Shown: piece after piece, positions 43,470 through 52,034 of the stretch
Position numbering within the stretch: position 1 is the stretch's first letter
Layout of the letters: each line of letters starts with the position of its first letter
Assembly: GCA_000720845.1 (NCBI GenBank)
Contig: JODU01000017.1
Location: forward strand, 186,001 to 250,000
Direction: 5' to 3'
DNA length: 64,000 nt
Source of the DNA: Kitasatospora aureofaciens
GTDB lineage: Bacteria > Actinomycetota > Actinomycetes > Streptomycetales > Streptomycetaceae
Program-made: the position numbers and the translations under genes
The notes under the pieces: generated by a model
Seen by the model: the letters and a program-made list of their open reading frames with translations, nothing else
Databases searched by the model: none
What the model was told of the DNA's origin: nothing

Positions 43470-44040
43470 GACGGCCCTGTCGTCCAATCGGACGACCCCC
43501 CGACCGACCCCCACGGACCCACCGGCCCCCCCCGACCGACCTCCACGGACCCACCGGCCCACCGCCCGGCCTACCCGGGCCCCGGACCGCCCACGGGAAG
43601 GCCGCCGGGCGGCCCACCGGGCCGGCGAACGGCCTAAGGGCTCACCTGACCGCCGCCGGAACGCCCCTCGGCTCACCGGCCCGCCCCAGGAGGGCCGCCG
43701 GACGGCCACCGGAACCGCCGGACGGCCTACGGGCCCACCGACCGGCCCATGGCCCCCCCGGCCCACCGAACGGCCGGCGGGCCCACGGGACCGCCGCCGG
43801 ACGGCCGCCGCACCACCGGACCGCTGCCGGACGGCCACCGGCCCACCGGACCGCCGCCGGACGGTTCCCTGGCTCACCGGACCGCCGCTGGTGGGCCGCC
43901 GGACGGCCACCGGAACCGCCGGACCGCCGCCGGACGGTTCCCTGGCTCACCGGACCGCCGCTGGAGGGCCACCGGCCCACCGGACCGCCCGCCGGGCCAA
44001 CCGCCGGACGGCCCACCGGCCCGGCCCGGCGCGCGGGACG
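43470..44040. repeat. GC-rich imperfect repeat tract, apparently non-coding
   Basis: About 570 bp of short degenerate units built on (A)CCGGACCGCCGCCGGACGG. It includes a 46-bp exact direct duplication (43846-43891 and 43919-43964, 73 bp apart) and a 32-bp exact one (43692-43723 and 43893-43924, 201 bp apart). It lies between the ankyrin gene start and the stop of the DinB-like gene. Open frames on both strands cross it, but they translate to Arg/Pro/Gly repeats without any domain. The ankyrin promoter must lie at or next to its left edge. Confidence 0.8.
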
Positions 44041-44047
44041 CGGCGGG

Positions 44048-44701
44048 TCAGCCGACCGGGAAGGGGAGCCGCGCCGCCAACGCGCCCAGCGCGGCCGTCT
44101 CCGCCGCGGTCGGCGTCCGCCGTCCGGTGCCGATCAGCAGCGCGTCCCGGTCGGTGAACGAGGCGGGGAACGCCGCACCGACGACGCCCTCCAGCAGTTC
44201 CCGCGAGCGCCCGAGCCCCTCCGCGGGCGGCGCCGCCGCCTCCGGGAGGTGCGCGACCAGGTCGAGATGGTGCAGGGACCATTCCAGGACGTACGCGGAG
44301 AGGTAGTCGCCGGCCGTGAGCACCTGGCCCTGGGTGCCGACCCTGCCTGTGGGATCCGCGAGCGCCGCGGCGCGCCCGGCGGCGGAACCGACGTCGTCGA
44401 GATGGAACTTGAGCAGCCCCGGCTGCTCGTAGGCGGCGGCCAGGCGGACGACGAGCGCGTCGAGCGGGTCGTCCCCGGTCGGGGGCTCGACGACCCGCCA
44501 GTAGGTCACCGCGTCCCGGGTCGGCTCCTCGGCGGTCGGGGTGGCCAGGGTGATCAGGACGTCTTGGGCGTCGATGACCAGGTGGCAGACCAGGTCCCGG
44601 ACGAGCCAGCCGGTGCAGCCGGAGGGCCGGGCGAAGTCCTCGTCGGAGAGGTCGGCGACCGCGGCGAGCAGCGCCGACCAGGAGCGGTTGAAGAGATCCA
44701 C
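44048..44701 (-). CDS. DinB/maleylpyruvate isomerase-type mycothiol-dependent protein
   Basis: A 217-residue protein with an N-terminal maleylpyruvate-isomerase/DinB-2 four-helix domain (about 5-150). It includes FNRSWSALLAAVADLSDEDF, GCTGWLVRDLVCHLVIDAQ and EWSLHHLDLVAHL, whose His residues form the usual metal site. I prefer GTG 44701 (VDLFNRSW), where similarity starts; an in-frame ATG at 44743 is possible. Neither has a strong ribosome site. Family members use mycothiol, the actinobacterial thiol, for isomerisation or transfer reactions. The substrate is unknown. Confidence 0.82.
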   Translation of the reverse strand: MDLFNRSWSALLAAVADLSDEDFARPSGCTGWLVRDLVCHLVIDAQDVLITLATPTAEEPTRDAVTYWRVVEPPTGDDPLDALVVRLAAAYEQPGLLKFHLDDVGSAAGRAAALADPTGRVGTQGQVLTAGDYLSAYVLEWSLHHLDLVAHLPEAAAPPAEGLGRSRELLEGVVGAAFPASFTDRDALLIGTGRRTPTAAETAALGALAARLPFPVG

Positions 44702-44793
44702 GCCCGACAGCCAACACCACCGCCCGCCCGGGCGCGACCGCATTCGCGAGGGTGGGGCCCGGCCCGCCCGGTGCCGGTCGCACCGGTCCCGGA

Positions 44794-46317
44794 TCAGCTT
44801 TCGGGGACCTTGACCCAGTCGAGGGTGCGCTCGACCGCCATCTTCCAGCCCGCGTACCCCTCCGCGCGCCTCTCCTCGGACCACCGCGGCTCCCAGCGCC
44901 TGGACTCGCTCCAGTGAGTGCGCAGTTCGTCGGTGTCCCGCCAGAAGCCCGTGGCCAGCCCCGCCGCGTAGGCCGCGCCGAGGGCGGTGGTCTCCGCGAC
45001 GACCGGGCGGCTGACGGGAACGCCGAGCACGTCCGCCTGGATCTGCATGCACAGGTCGTTGGCGGTCACCCCGCCGTCGACCCTGAGCACGTCCAGGTGG
45101 ACCGAGGAGTCCTGCTCCATGGCCTCGACGACGTCGCGGCTCTGGTAGCAGATGGCCTCCAGCGTCGCCCGGGCCAGGTGCGCGTTGTCGTTGTACCGGG
45201 CGAGGCCGACGATCGCGCCGCGCGCGTCGGAGCGCCAGTACGGGGCGAACAGGCCGGAGAAGGCGGGAACGAAGTACATGCCGCCGTTGTCCTCGACGGT
45301 GCGGGCGAGTTCCTCGCTCTCGGCCGCGGTCTTGATGATCTTCATCTGGTCGCGCAGCCACTGCACGGCGGACCCCGTCACCGCGATGGAGCCCTCCAGC
45401 GCGTAGACCGGGGGGTTGTCGCCGAACTGGTAGGCCACGGTCGTCAGCAGGCCGTGCTGGGAGCGGACCAGTTCGGTGCCGGTGTTGAGGACCAGGAAGT
45501 TGCCGGTGCCGTAGGTGTTCTTGGCCTCGCCGGGCGAGAAGCAGACCTGGCCGACGGTCGCCGCGTGCTGGTCGCCCAGCACACCGGTGATGGGCACGGC
45601 GGCGCGCAGCGGCCGGGAGGTGCGGGTCGTGCCGTACGCCTCCCGGTGCGAGGACGGGTTGATGGTGGGCAGCATGCCGCGGGGGATGCCGAAGAAGCCC
45701 AGCAGTTCGTCGTCCCAGTCGAGCGTCTCCAGGTCCATCAGCATGGTGCGGCTCGCGTTGGTCACGTCGGTGGCGTGGATGCCGCCGTCGGGGCCGCCGG
45801 TCAGGTTCCACAGGACCCAGGAGTCCGTGTTGCCGAACACCGCGTGTCCCTGTTCCGCCGCCTCGCGGACGCCGTCGACGTTCTCGAGGATCCACTGGAT
45901 CTTCCCGCCGGAGAAGTACGTCGCGGGCGGCAGCCCCGCCTTGCGGCGGATGACGTCGCCCCGGCCCGACCGCTCCAGGTTGGCCGCGATGGCGTCGGTG
46001 CGGGTGTCCTGCCACACGATGGCGTTGTAGTAGGGGCGGCCGGTGCGCGGGTCCCAGACCACCGTGGTCTCGCGCTGGTTGGTGATGCCGATGGCCGCCA
46101 GGTCGTTCCCCGACAGTCCGCCGTTGCGCAGGGCGTTCTGCATCACCGAGTTGGTGCGCTCCCAGATCTCCACCGGGTCGTGCTCCACCCATCCGGAGCG
46201 CGGGAGGATCTGCTCGTGCTCCAACTGGTGCTTCGCGACCTCGTTGCCCCCGTGGTCGAAGATCATGAACCGCGTGCTGGTGGTCCCCTGGTCCACCGCG
46301 CCGATGAAGTCCGCCAT
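44794..46317 (-). CDS. glpK: Glycerol kinase
   Basis: A 507-residue FGGY-family kinase, the normal length. It phosphorylates glycerol to glycerol-3-phosphate with ATP. Motifs: GAVDQGTTSTRFMIFD at the N-terminus, WVEHDPVEIW, ITNQRETTVVWD, VWQDTRTD, YGTGNFLVLNTG and MYFVPAFSGLFAPYW. ATG 46317 has GGAG 6 bases upstream. It stands apart from any glycerol facilitator or dehydrogenase; nadE lies 113 bp upstream on the same strand and the DinB-like gene 92 bp downstream. Confidence 0.97.
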   Translation of the reverse strand: MADFIGAVDQGTTSTRFMIFDHGGNEVAKHQLEHEQILPRSGWVEHDPVEIWERTNSVMQNALRNGGLSGNDLAAIGITNQRETTVVWDPRTGRPYYNAIVWQDTRTDAIAANLERSGRGDVIRRKAGLPPATYFSGGKIQWILENVDGVREAAEQGHAVFGNTDSWVLWNLTGGPDGGIHATDVTNASRTMLMDLETLDWDDELLGFFGIPRGMLPTINPSSHREAYGTTRTSRPLRAAVPITGVLGDQHAATVGQVCFSPGEAKNTYGTGNFLVLNTGTELVRSQHGLLTTVAYQFGDNPPVYALEGSIAVTGSAVQWLRDQMKIIKTAAESEELARTVEDNGGMYFVPAFSGLFAPYWRSDARGAIVGLARYNDNAHLARATLEAICYQSRDVVEAMEQDSSVHLDVLRVDGGVTANDLCMQIQADVLGVPVSRPVVAETTALGAAYAAGLATGFWRDTDELRTHWSESRRWEPRWSEERRAEGYAGWKMAVERTLDWVKVPES

Positions 46318-46430
46318 GTTCGCTCCGCCTCTTTGGCCGGTGTCGGCCCTGGTTCGGGCACCCTTGGACAGACTAAGGCCGGTTCCGGCAAACCGCACAT
46401 AAAGGACAGACTCGGCGCGGTGGCCGGCGG

Positions 46431-47261
46431 TCAGGGAGCGATCGGCAGCCGGCGCTTGTGGTCGGTCTGCCGGTAGCGGGTGAGGATCGTCTCGAAGACC
46501 TGCTCCTTCACCGGCTTGCCCTCCAGGAAGTCGTCGATCTCCTCGTAGGTCACGCCGAGGGCATCCTCGTCGGCCTTGCCCGGATCGAGGGTCTCCAGGT
46601 CGGCCGTCGGCACCTTCCGGACCAGCTCGGCGGGCGCTCCCAGCGCGTCCGCGACGGCACGCACCCGGCGCTTGGTGAGGCCCGTCAGCGGTACGAGGTC
46701 GGCGGCACCGTCGCCGAACTTGGTGAAGAAGCCGGAGACCGCCTCGGCCGCGTGGTCGGTGCCGACGACCAGGCCGCCGTGCGCCCCGGCCACCGCGTAC
46801 TGCGCGATCATGCGCTGCCGGGCCTTGATGTTGCCGTGCACGAAGTCCTGGTGGCTCGCGTCGCGGAAGGCCACGTCGGCGGCGAGCAGGGCGTCGAGCG
46901 CAGCGTCGCTCGCGGGCTTGATGTCCACGGTCAGTACGTGGTCGGCCCGGATGAACGACAGGGCGAGCTGGGCGTCGTGCTCGTCGGCCTGGACGCCGTG
47001 CGGCAGCCGCATCGCGTAGAAACGGGCCTCGTGCCCCGCGGCGCGGGCCCGCTCCACGGCGAGCTGGCACAGTCTGCCCGCGGTGGTCGAGTCCACCCCG
47101 CCGCTGATCCCGAGCACGAGCGCGCGCAGACCGGTGGAGGTCAGCCGCTCGGCGAGGAAGGCCACCCGGCGCTCGATCTCCTGTTCGGCGTCGAAGGTCT
47201 CCGCGACCTCCAGTTCCCGGGCGATCTCCTTCTGCAGGGCGATGGACGCCGGCTCGCTCAA
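46431..47261 (-). CDS. nadE: NH3-dependent NAD+ synthetase
   Basis: A 276-residue enzyme, the size of the ammonia-dependent class. It converts deamido-NAD to NAD+ using ATP. The PP-loop motif is LGISGGVDSTTAG; other family blocks are MRLPHGVQADEHDA, FVHGNIKARQRMIAQYA, GTDHAAEAVSGFFTKFGDG and TADLETLDPGKADEDALG. No glutaminase domain is present. The start is TTG at 47261, supported by AAGGAGCGG directly upstream and by the family N-terminus; no in-frame ATG or GTG fits better. Confidence 0.95.
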   Translation of the reverse strand: MSEPASIALQKEIARELEVAETFDAEQEIERRVAFLAERLTSTGLRALVLGISGGVDSTTAGRLCQLAVERARAAGHEARFYAMRLPHGVQADEHDAQLALSFIRADHVLTVDIKPASDAALDALLAADVAFRDASHQDFVHGNIKARQRMIAQYAVAGAHGGLVVGTDHAAEAVSGFFTKFGDGAADLVPLTGLTKRRVRAVADALGAPAELVRKVPTADLETLDPGKADEDALGVTYEEIDDFLEGKPVKEQVFETILTRYRQTDHKRRLPIAP

Positions 47262-47354
47262 TTCCGCTCCTTGTTCGACGGGCAGGGCAGTTCTCGATTC
47301 ACCCTACCCACAGGCGTCCGGGGAACTCGGACCCACCGTCCGGTGGGGCGGGAG

Positions 47355-47386
47355 GTGCGGGGCGGCCGTCAGGGGCCGCCCCGCAC
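47355..47386 (-). terminator. Terminator after the large modular gene
   Basis: A perfect 13-bp stem (47355-47367 with 47374-47386) with a 6-nt loop, 9 bp beyond the stop of the leftward 1002-residue protein gene. It insulates nadE from upstream transcription. Confidence 0.75.
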
Positions 47387-47395
47387 GGCTGCGGG

Positions 47396-50300
47396 TCAGT
47401 CCAGCGGTTCGACCCGGATGTCGCGGAACCGGACCTTGTTCCCGTGGTCCTGCAGCCGGATCGCCCCGGCGGCCGGTGTCTCGGCCCGGCCCGCCGCGGT
47501 GGGCCCGTCGAGCGCGACGTCGTCGTGGACCGTCCTGCCGTTCCACACCACCGTCACCCGCGCGTCGGCGGTCTTGGCGCCGTTCTCGTCGAAGCGGGCG
47601 GCACGGAAGACGATGTCGTACGTCTGCCAGGTCTCCGGGGCCGTCGCCGCGTTGGTGTCGGGTGCCTTCTTCAGGTAGATCGCCCCGGCCTCGTTGGTGT
47701 CCAGGGTGGTGTCACCGTAGGAGTCGAGGATCTGCAGCTCGTAGCGGTCCTGGAGGTAGATGCCGCTGTTGCCGCGGTCCTGGCCGGTCACGTCGTCCGG
47801 CAGCAGGGGTACGCGGAACTCCACGTGCAGTTTGAAGTCCTGGTAGGCGTCCTTGGTGCGGATGTCGCCGCAGCAGACCTCCATCGACCGCTCCTCGGCC
47901 AGCGGCCAGGCCACCTTCCTGCCGTCCGTGTGCTGCCACTGTTCCTGGGAGGCGGCGGTGCCGTCGAACAGGGCGACCGGGGCGCCGTGCGGGCGCACGG
48001 TGATCAGGTCGAGGTTGACGTGCCCGGTGTCGCCGGGGTCGTAGCGGTAGGAGACCGTGTTGTGTCCGGCGCGCAGCCGCAGTGACTCGGTCCGGGTGGA
48101 CCAGGTGTCCCAGTCCCCGGTGGAGGGGAGCTGGGTCTGGCGGACCTTCTTCCCGTCGGCGTACAGGGAGAGCGACTTGGTGCCCTCGAAGGGGTTCGGG
48201 CCGTTGGAGTAGCGCAGGCCCACGTCGTAGGTGCCTGCCTTGGGGACGGTCACGTCGAACGTCGTGGTGGCCTTGCCCTCGGTGGCGTAGCGGTCGACGA
48301 AGCCGCTGCCGGAGTAGCCGGCGTGGTCGGTGTTGATGCCCGCCTTCCCCGTCAGCCGCGCCTCCTCGGCCTCGTACAGGGTGGCCGCCGGCGGCTGCTT
48401 GCCGGGCATCTCGTTGAGGGTGTACCAGGCCTCGGTGCTCCACAGCGTCTCACCGGAGGCCGAGGTGAACGGCCGCGGGGAGCGCACGTGCACGACGCGG
48501 TCCGGCCTCAGGCCGTCCAGCCGCAGCCGCACGGTGCGGCCGTCGTCCGAGAGCGTCGCGGACCGCACGGCCAGCTCCTCCTGGGCGATCTTCGGGCCGC
48601 CGTAGTCGCCGGTCGGCGTGTAGCGCCACTGCTCGGCCTCGTAGCGGGAGGCGAGCTCCGCGGCCGTCTCCTCGGACACCGGCTGGGTGTACGTGAGGTC
48701 GAAGCCGCCCGGCACGGCCCGCATCCTCTGGACGTCGAAGGTGTTTCCGCCGTTGGGTGTCAGTTTCTGCAGGCCGAACTTCAGCTTGCCCTCCTGCCCC
48801 CAGTTTCCGTCGGCGCCCAGGCCGCCGGTGTAGATGGCGCCGTCGGGGCCCATGGAGACCCGGTTGACGCCCGCCTCCAGGCCCTGGGTGTAGCGGAAGA
48901 CGGCGCCCTGGTACTGCCCCTTGACCTTCTCCAGGTAGGCGCGCTGCAGACCGCCGTAGGTGACGTCACCGATCAGCATCTGGCCCGCGAACCTGCCCTT
49001 GGTGAGGTACAGCGGGGTCGAGGGCGAGTTGCCGATCTCGTTCTGCGGCAGCCACAGCACCGGCTCGGTGACGGGGGAGCCCTCGAAGGGTCCGGCGGGC
49101 TCGGTGTAGTGGTTGAAGAAGCGGTCCTGCTTGATCTGGACGAGCTTCGAGGCGGGCAGCCAGCCGCCCTGGTTGTCGGTGGCGAACAGGTCGCCGCCGG
49201 GACCCCAGCCGATGCCGTTGGGCGTGCGCAGCCCGCCCGCGACCGGGCTGATCTTCCCCGTCTTCTTGCTGATCCTGTACGTCGTCCCGCGGTTGGGCGC
49301 CGGCTGCGGGGTGGTGGTGGCGCCGCCGAGGTCGATGGCGACGGAGAGGTTCACGTAGAAGTAGCCGTCGCGGTAGAGCAGGCCGAACGCGAACTCGTGG
49401 AAATTGCCGCCATAGGGCCAGGTGGCGACCGTGCGGTACTCGTCGGTCACGTCGTCTCCGTCGCGGTCGACGAGCCGGGTCAGCTCGTGCTTCTGCGAGA
49501 CGTAGAGCGAACCGTCCACGTACTTGATGCCCATGGGCTCGCGCAGCCCGCTCGCCACCTTCTCGACACTCACCTTGTCGCGGCTGGTCTCACCGGTGAC
49601 GTTGTCCAGGAGGTAGACCTCTCCAGCAACGTTGTCGGTGCCGCCCCAGGTGCTGATCGCCAGGCGGCCGTCGGGCAGCCAGTCCATGCCGGTGACCTGC
49701 GGTTCGAAGCCGTCGGGGCGCAGGTCGGTGAGGTCGAGGTCGGGGCGCACGGAGGTGAGCGGCAGACCGTCGCCGGGGGTGTCGCGCCCGGCCTCGCACT
49801 CCTTGCGGCCCGGTGCCGTCACCCGGACGACCCCGGCGTCGGTGCTCAGTGCCTCGGTGGGTACGACGGTGAACTCGCTCTCGCCCGGCGGCATCCAGGA
49901 CAGCTGCAGCTGCTGGCCGCCGCCGCGGTCGAAGTGCTCGATGCGCAGCGGGTGCGCTCCCGCGGTGAGGTCGACCGTCCCGTCCTTGGGCTCCGCGCCG
50001 TGCAGCCCGTCGTGGTCGATCACCGTGGCGTCGTCGAGGGTCAGCCGGGAACCGTCGTCGCTGACCAGCCGGAACACATAGGTGCCGTCACGAGGGGCGA
50101 CCAGGTAACCGGACGCCTGGGAGACGAAGTTGTCGGCGATGCCGCCGAAGTCGGCGGTGCTGGACCAGTCGACCGTCGGCATCAGCTTGTCGTGGTTGGG
50201 GGTCTGGCCCGGCTTGAGGGTGCACAGCTCGTTCAGTGGCGTCTGGACGTCGAACACGCGCAGGGTGACGCCGGGTTCCTGCGGCGGGATGTCGGCGGGC

Positions 50301-50404
50301 GCCGCCGAGGACGCCGGAGCGGCCCAGGCGCCGCCGAGCGCGACGGCCGACGTCAGCAGGAGGATGAGGTGTCTTCGGGCGCGCGAGAACAGCCGTGGGT
50401 GCAT
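47396..50404 (-). CDS. Large secreted modular protein: PA14, sugar-dehydrogenase-like propeller, CBM and DUF1080 domains
   Basis: A 1002-residue exported protein. Order: signal peptide (1-34); PA14 domain (about 45-190; YLVAPRDGTYVFRLVSDDGS, RLTLDDATVIDHDG); beta-propeller resembling soluble glucose/sorbosone dehydrogenases (about 230-590; TGMDWLPDGRLAISTWGG, LREPMGIKYVDGSLYVSQ, LRTPNGIGWGPGGDLFATDN); a CBM6/35-type module (about 680-800; YEAEEARLTGKAGINT, GTYDVGLRYSNG); and C-terminal DUF1080 (about 805-1002; LFDGTAASQEQWQH, NSGIYLQDRYELQILDSYG). DUF1080 includes 3-keto-glycoside hydrolases, so an oxidise-then-cleave action on a glycan is conceivable. ATG 50404 has GGAGG just upstream. Whether the propeller binds PQQ is unclear. 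Confidence 0.85.
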   Translation of the reverse strand: MHPRLFSRARRHLILLLTSAVALGGAWAAPASSAAPADIPPQEPGVTLRVFDVQTPLNELCTLKPGQTPNHDKLMPTVDWSSTADFGGIADNFVSQASGYLVAPRDGTYVFRLVSDDGSRLTLDDATVIDHDGLHGAEPKDGTVDLTAGAHPLRIEHFDRGGGQQLQLSWMPPGESEFTVVPTEALSTDAGVVRVTAPGRKECEAGRDTPGDGLPLTSVRPDLDLTDLRPDGFEPQVTGMDWLPDGRLAISTWGGTDNVAGEVYLLDNVTGETSRDKVSVEKVASGLREPMGIKYVDGSLYVSQKHELTRLVDRDGDDVTDEYRTVATWPYGGNFHEFAFGLLYRDGYFYVNLSVAIDLGGATTTPQPAPNRGTTYRISKKTGKISPVAGGLRTPNGIGWGPGGDLFATDNQGGWLPASKLVQIKQDRFFNHYTEPAGPFEGSPVTEPVLWLPQNEIGNSPSTPLYLTKGRFAGQMLIGDVTYGGLQRAYLEKVKGQYQGAVFRYTQGLEAGVNRVSMGPDGAIYTGGLGADGNWGQEGKLKFGLQKLTPNGGNTFDVQRMRAVPGGFDLTYTQPVSEETAAELASRYEAEQWRYTPTGDYGGPKIAQEELAVRSATLSDDGRTVRLRLDGLRPDRVVHVRSPRPFTSASGETLWSTEAWYTLNEMPGKQPPAATLYEAEEARLTGKAGINTDHAGYSGSGFVDRYATEGKATTTFDVTVPKAGTYDVGLRYSNGPNPFEGTKSLSLYADGKKVRQTQLPSTGDWDTWSTRTESLRLRAGHNTVSYRYDPGDTGHVNLDLITVRPHGAPVALFDGTAASQEQWQHTDGRKVAWPLAEERSMEVCCGDIRTKDAYQDFKLHVEFRVPLLPDDVTGQDRGNSGIYLQDRYELQILDSYGDTTLDTNEAGAIYLKKAPDTNAATAPETWQTYDIVFRAARFDENGAKTADARVTVVWNGRTVHDDVALDGPTAAGRAETPAAGAIRLQDHGNKVRFRDIRVEPLD

Positions 50405-50584
50405 TGGTCCTCCGGGAGATGGGGACCGGACCGTGCCGGATGTCGCTCCGGTCTTGTGCGGTAGGACGGACGTTCCGCCGCCAAGGTAGGAGACTTCCGC
50501 TCGACGTGTCCATACTTTGTCATCACTGTGTGCAAAGTTCTCGGCGTCAAGTCCCCGTTCCGGACGGCCCGTTCGCCCGCGGGG

Positions 50585-51904
50585 TCAGCGGCCCCTGCGC
50601 ACCCGGGCCGCCGCGCGCGCCTCCGCGGCCTTGCGCGCCTCGACGGCCTTGCGGGACCCCTTGGCGGCGCGGCCCGGGCGGGTGCCCATCCCGCGGAAGG
50701 GGGCGTTGCCGCCCTCCTGGGCCGGTGGGGCCGGCGGGCGCTTCGCGCCGGTGAGGTCGGTCAGCTTCTGCTCGCCCGAGCGCACCGGGGTCACCGTCGG
50801 CCGGATCCCGGCCTCGGACATCATCCGGTTCACCTCGCGCCGCTGGTCGGGCGTGACGAGCGTGACCACGCTCCCGGCCCGTCCGGCCCGCGCGGTACGC
50901 CCGCCGCGGTGCAGGTAGTCCTTGGCGTCGGCCGGCGGATCGACGTTGACGACGAGGTCGAGCGCCTCGACGTGGATGCCCCGCGCCGCGACGTTGGTGG
51001 CCACCAGCACGGTGACCTCGCCCTCCACGAACCGGGCGAGGGTGTGCGTGCGCTGCGGCTGCGACTTCCCGCTGTGCAGGGCGGCGGCGGTCACACCGGC
51101 GGCCCGAAGGTGCCGGGTGAACCGGTCCACCCCCGCCTTGGTGTCCAGGAACATCAGCACCCGGCCGTCGCGGGCGGCGATCTCGGTGGCGGTCGCGTAC
51201 TTGTCGGCGGGGTGGATGGTCAGCACGTGGTGCTCCATCGTGGTCACCGAGGCCGACGCCGGGTCGACCGACGCGAGAACCGGGTCGTGGAGGTGGTCCC
51301 GCACCAGCTGGTCGACGTCGCCGTCGAGCGTGGCCGAGAACAGGAGCCGCTGCCCGTCGGCGGGCACCTGTTCCAGGAGGCCGGTGACCTGTGGCAGGAA
51401 CCCCATGTCGCACATCTGGTCCGCCTCGTCCAGCACCGTGATCCGCACCTGGTTCAGGTGGCAGTCCCGGCGGGAGACCAGGTCGGCCAGACGGCCCGGC
51501 GTGGCGACGACCACTTCGGCGCCGTCGCGCAGCGCCTGGGTCTGCCGGTTCATCGACAGCCCGCCGACGACCGTGGTCAGGCGGACGTCCAGCGCCCGCG
51601 CGTACGGCGCCAGCGCGTCGCTCACCTGCTGGGCCAGTTCCCGGGTCGACACCAAGACCAGGGCCAGCGGCCGCTTCGACTCCGCGCGCCGGCCGGCGGT
51701 CCGGGCGAGCAGGGCGAGCCCGAAGGCCAGCGTCTTGCCGGAGCCGGTCCGCGCCCGGCCGAGGACGTCGCGCCCGGCCAGTGCGTCGGGCAGGGTCGCC
51801 GCCTGGATCGGGAACGGCCGCGTCACCCCGAGGGCGGTCATCGTCTCCACCAGCACGGGCGGCAGCCCGAGGCCGTCGAAGGAGGCGGTCGGCTTCGCGT
51901 TCAT
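50585..51904 (-). CDS. DEAD-box RNA helicase (RhlE-like)
   Basis: A 439-residue ATP-dependent RNA helicase. Motifs: Q-motif region PFPIQAATLPDAL, Walker A ARTGSGKT, PTREL-like VSTRELAQQ, TPGRL, DEAD box VLDEADQM, SAT (LLFSAT), and motif VI HRGGRTARAG. A short basic tail (about 395-439) rich in Arg/Ala probably binds RNA. It is monocistronic with a hairpin-bearing leader on the minus strand. Roles of the family include ribosome assembly and cold adaptation. Confidence 0.94.
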   Translation of the reverse strand: MNAKPTASFDGLGLPPVLVETMTALGVTRPFPIQAATLPDALAGRDVLGRARTGSGKTLAFGLALLARTAGRRAESKRPLALVLVSTRELAQQVSDALAPYARALDVRLTTVVGGLSMNRQTQALRDGAEVVVATPGRLADLVSRRDCHLNQVRITVLDEADQMCDMGFLPQVTGLLEQVPADGQRLLFSATLDGDVDQLVRDHLHDPVLASVDPASASVTTMEHHVLTIHPADKYATATEIAARDGRVLMFLDTKAGVDRFTRHLRAAGVTAAALHSGKSQPQRTHTLARFVEGEVTVLVATNVAARGIHVEALDLVVNVDPPADAKDYLHRGGRTARAGRAGSVVTLVTPDQRREVNRMMSEAGIRPTVTPVRSGEQKLTDLTGAKRPPAPPAQEGGNAPFRGMGTRPGRAAKGSRKAVEARKAAEARAAARVRRGR

Positions 51905-51940
51905 GGGGGACCTTTCTGATCAGGCGCCCGGAACGCGAGC

Positions 51941-51966
51941 GGGCCCGTACCCCTCGGTACGGACCC
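51941..51966 (-). promoter_or_regulatory. Hairpin in the 5' leader of the DEAD-box helicase
   Basis: A 7-bp stem (51945-51951 with 51956-51962, loop CCTC) extended by a GGG/CCC pairing across one mismatch. It starts 36 bases before the helicase ATG and would lie in its leader. It could also end transcription arriving from the right-hand hydrolase gene, whose stop lies at 52035. Confidence 0.45.
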
Positions 51967-52034
51967 GGGCGCCTCAAAGCGTGACGCCATTTTACCAGCG
52001 GACCCGCCCGCGCCCCGCGCCCGCTCGGGCGGGC

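Noticed and set aside
43846..43964. CRISPR-like direct repeat (46 bp twice)
   Set aside because: Only two exact copies occur within degenerate GC-rich sequence, with no unique spacers and no cas genes.
43351..44157. Open frames on both strands across the GC-rich repeat tract
   Set aside because: Their products are Pro/Arg/Gly or Arg/Gly/Ser repeats produced by the DNA repeat itself. No start with a ribosome site and no fold is apparent.
46431..47261. Glutamine-dependent NAD synthetase
   Set aside because: The 276-residue protein has only the synthetase domain; no nitrilase-type glutaminase domain is present, so it is the ammonia-dependent class.
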